A DNA stretch of 45,108 nucleotides from Candidatus Phytoplasma pruni (GTDB taxonomy: Bacteria > Bacillota_I > Bacilli_A > Acholeplasmatales > Acholeplasmataceae). Shown piece by piece: positions 44,532-45,108 of the stretch. A model generated the notes under the pieces. It was not told where the DNA came from. It made no database searches and saw only the letters and a list, made by a program, of their open reading frames with translations. The stretch covers positions 1 through 45,108 of the forward strand of contig NZ_LHCF01000003.1 in the NCBI RefSeq assembly GCF_001277135.1, read 5' to 3'. The number at the start of each line of letters is the position of its first letter. Position 1 is the stretch's first letter. A program made the position numbers and the translations under genes.

Positions 44532-45108
44532 ATGAATTTTTTTAAAAAACATTGGATCGTTATTTTAATTATAACCGTTTTAGTTATTTCTTTTATTATT
44601 GGAATTTTTGAAGGTCTTTACGAAACCAAACAAGAACCAAAATCCTTATCAAATTATCATGAAGAATTAGATAACAATCCAAAAATAAATAATCCACCAA
44701 GAACCAAACGCGAAATAGAAACACCAAAATCTAAAATTAAAATAACTAAAGAAAAATTTGATATAATAAAAAATTATATTTTATCAGAAAATGAAAACGA
44801 AGTTTTAACAATAAATGATCTTTCTCAAGAAGAAAAAAAAGAAATTGACAAAATAAAAAATAGTTGGAAATTATGTTTAGAATTACAAAAAGATAGACAA
44901 AAAATAATATTAGAATATCAAAAAGAATGCGACGGTTATAATAAACAAATAAGTGAACTTAATCCCCAAGATGGATTTGATAAAATAAAAATAAAATCCT
45001 TAACTGAACAACTCCAACGCGCCGAAAAAGAAAAAAACAGATTACAAAAGAATTATGATAAAATGTTGTTTGAATATAAAAACGAATTTTCTATTAAACT
45101 TAACTCCC
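44532..45108 (+). CDS. Anchored coiled-coil protein of the PMU, cut by the window end
   Basis: 192 residues visible, open at the window end. Basic start MNFFKKHW, one TM (about 9-26), then a polar linker and helical region. LQRAEKEKNRLQKNYD near the end is also present, word for word, in the coiled-coil protein at 42786 (codons around 43512-43560 versus 45010-45058), so the two are related or recombine. ATG 44532 lies 10 bases after GGAAAGG; an ATGAAATAA mini-frame sits between. Confidence 0.75.
   Translation, partial: MNFFKKHWIVILIITVLVISFIIGIFEGLYETKQEPKSLSNYHEELDNNPKINNPPRTKREIETPKSKIKITKEKFDIIKNYILSENENEVLTINDLSQEEKKEIDKIKNSWKLCLELQKDRQKIILEYQKECDGYNKQISELNPQDGFDKIKIKSLTEQLQRAEKEKNRLQKNYDKMLFEYKNEFSIKLNS

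Larger units (their letters stand above)
37823..45108 (+). mobile_element. Left part of a potential mobile unit (PMU) inserted in oppD
   Basis: The left end is placed at TGAAGTGTTCCAAAAG/TTTAGACACTTTTT (from 37823), which resembles terminal repeats of IS3/IS150-type elements and interrupts the oppD LSGG region. Inside come the typical phytoplasma PMU cargo genes on one strand: sigma factor, dam, ssb, HU, small membrane proteins, membrane AAA+ ATPase and coiled-coil proteins. Replication genes (dnaB, dnaG, tmk), transposase tra5 and the right end are not in the window. Confidence 0.75.

Overview
The window looks like the chromosome of a phytoplasma ('Candidatus Phytoplasma', Mollicutes). It is extremely AT-rich and uses the standard code (real genes end in TGA and Trp is TGG). 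The content is also typical: several HflB/FtsH-like AAA+ genes, opp and amino-acid ABC importers with no sign of amino-acid biosynthesis, and from about 37.8 kb the gene set of a potential mobile unit (PMU: sigma factor, dam, ssb, HU, small membrane proteins, membrane AAA+ ATPase, coiled-coil proteins). I cannot assign the species.

Layout. (1) 1-3.6 kb, plus strand: a three-TM protein resembling the FtsH N-terminal region, then a two-gene cassette (membrane-anchored protein plus FtsH paralogue). (2) 3.7-7.9 kb, minus strand: housekeeping genes (TrmH-family methyltransferase, sufU, tyrS, rplS, trmD, rpsP). trmD is out of frame at an A9/T9 run and rimM is absent. (3) 8.25-9.47 kb: a decayed AAA ATPase/DUF234 pseudogene. 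(4) 9.47-13.35 kb, minus strand: a second anchored-protein-plus-FtsH cassette, inverted relative to the first. It shares the terminator/promoter/leader and most of the AAA+/protease sequence. One FtsH copy has an abnormal pore loop with an intact HEAGH; the other has a normal pore loop but HKAGH in place of HEAGH. (5) 13.5-17.1 kb, minus strand: a polar amino-acid ABC importer with a fused binding protein-permease. (6) 18.1-19.9 kb: two secreted or anchored coiled-coil-like proteins. (7) 20.2-26.8 kb: a very large coiled-coil AAA+ gene, apparently interrupted by a group II intron with no reverse transcriptase ORF. Its rod is built from five repeats spaced exactly 495 nt apart. (8) 27.1-28.7 kb: an hflB paralogue with a single TM segment. 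(9) 29.0-30.7 kb, minus strand: DEAD-box helicase. (10) 31.5-32.0 kb: a decayed secreted-protein gene. (11) 32.3-37.8 kb: oppA (two frameshifts), oppB, oppC and oppD; oppD is cut off after LSGG. (12) 37.8 kb to the end: the left part of a PMU, which runs off the window.

Two themes stand out. First, AAA+ proteins are unusually abundant: five genes with an intact P-loop plus one FtsH-like N-terminal protein without ATPase. For three of them (the giant protein, the single-TM HflB and the PMU ATPase) the charges flanking the TM segments predict an ATPase on the outside of the cell. For a bacterium living in host cytoplasm that space contains ATP. Second, at least four genes (trmD, the oppA-like gene, oppA, dam) are broken by one-base length differences in A/T homopolymers. 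These are either assembly errors, early decay, or transcriptional slippage; the sequence alone cannot decide.

I found no rRNA, tRNA, CRISPR array or transposase gene.
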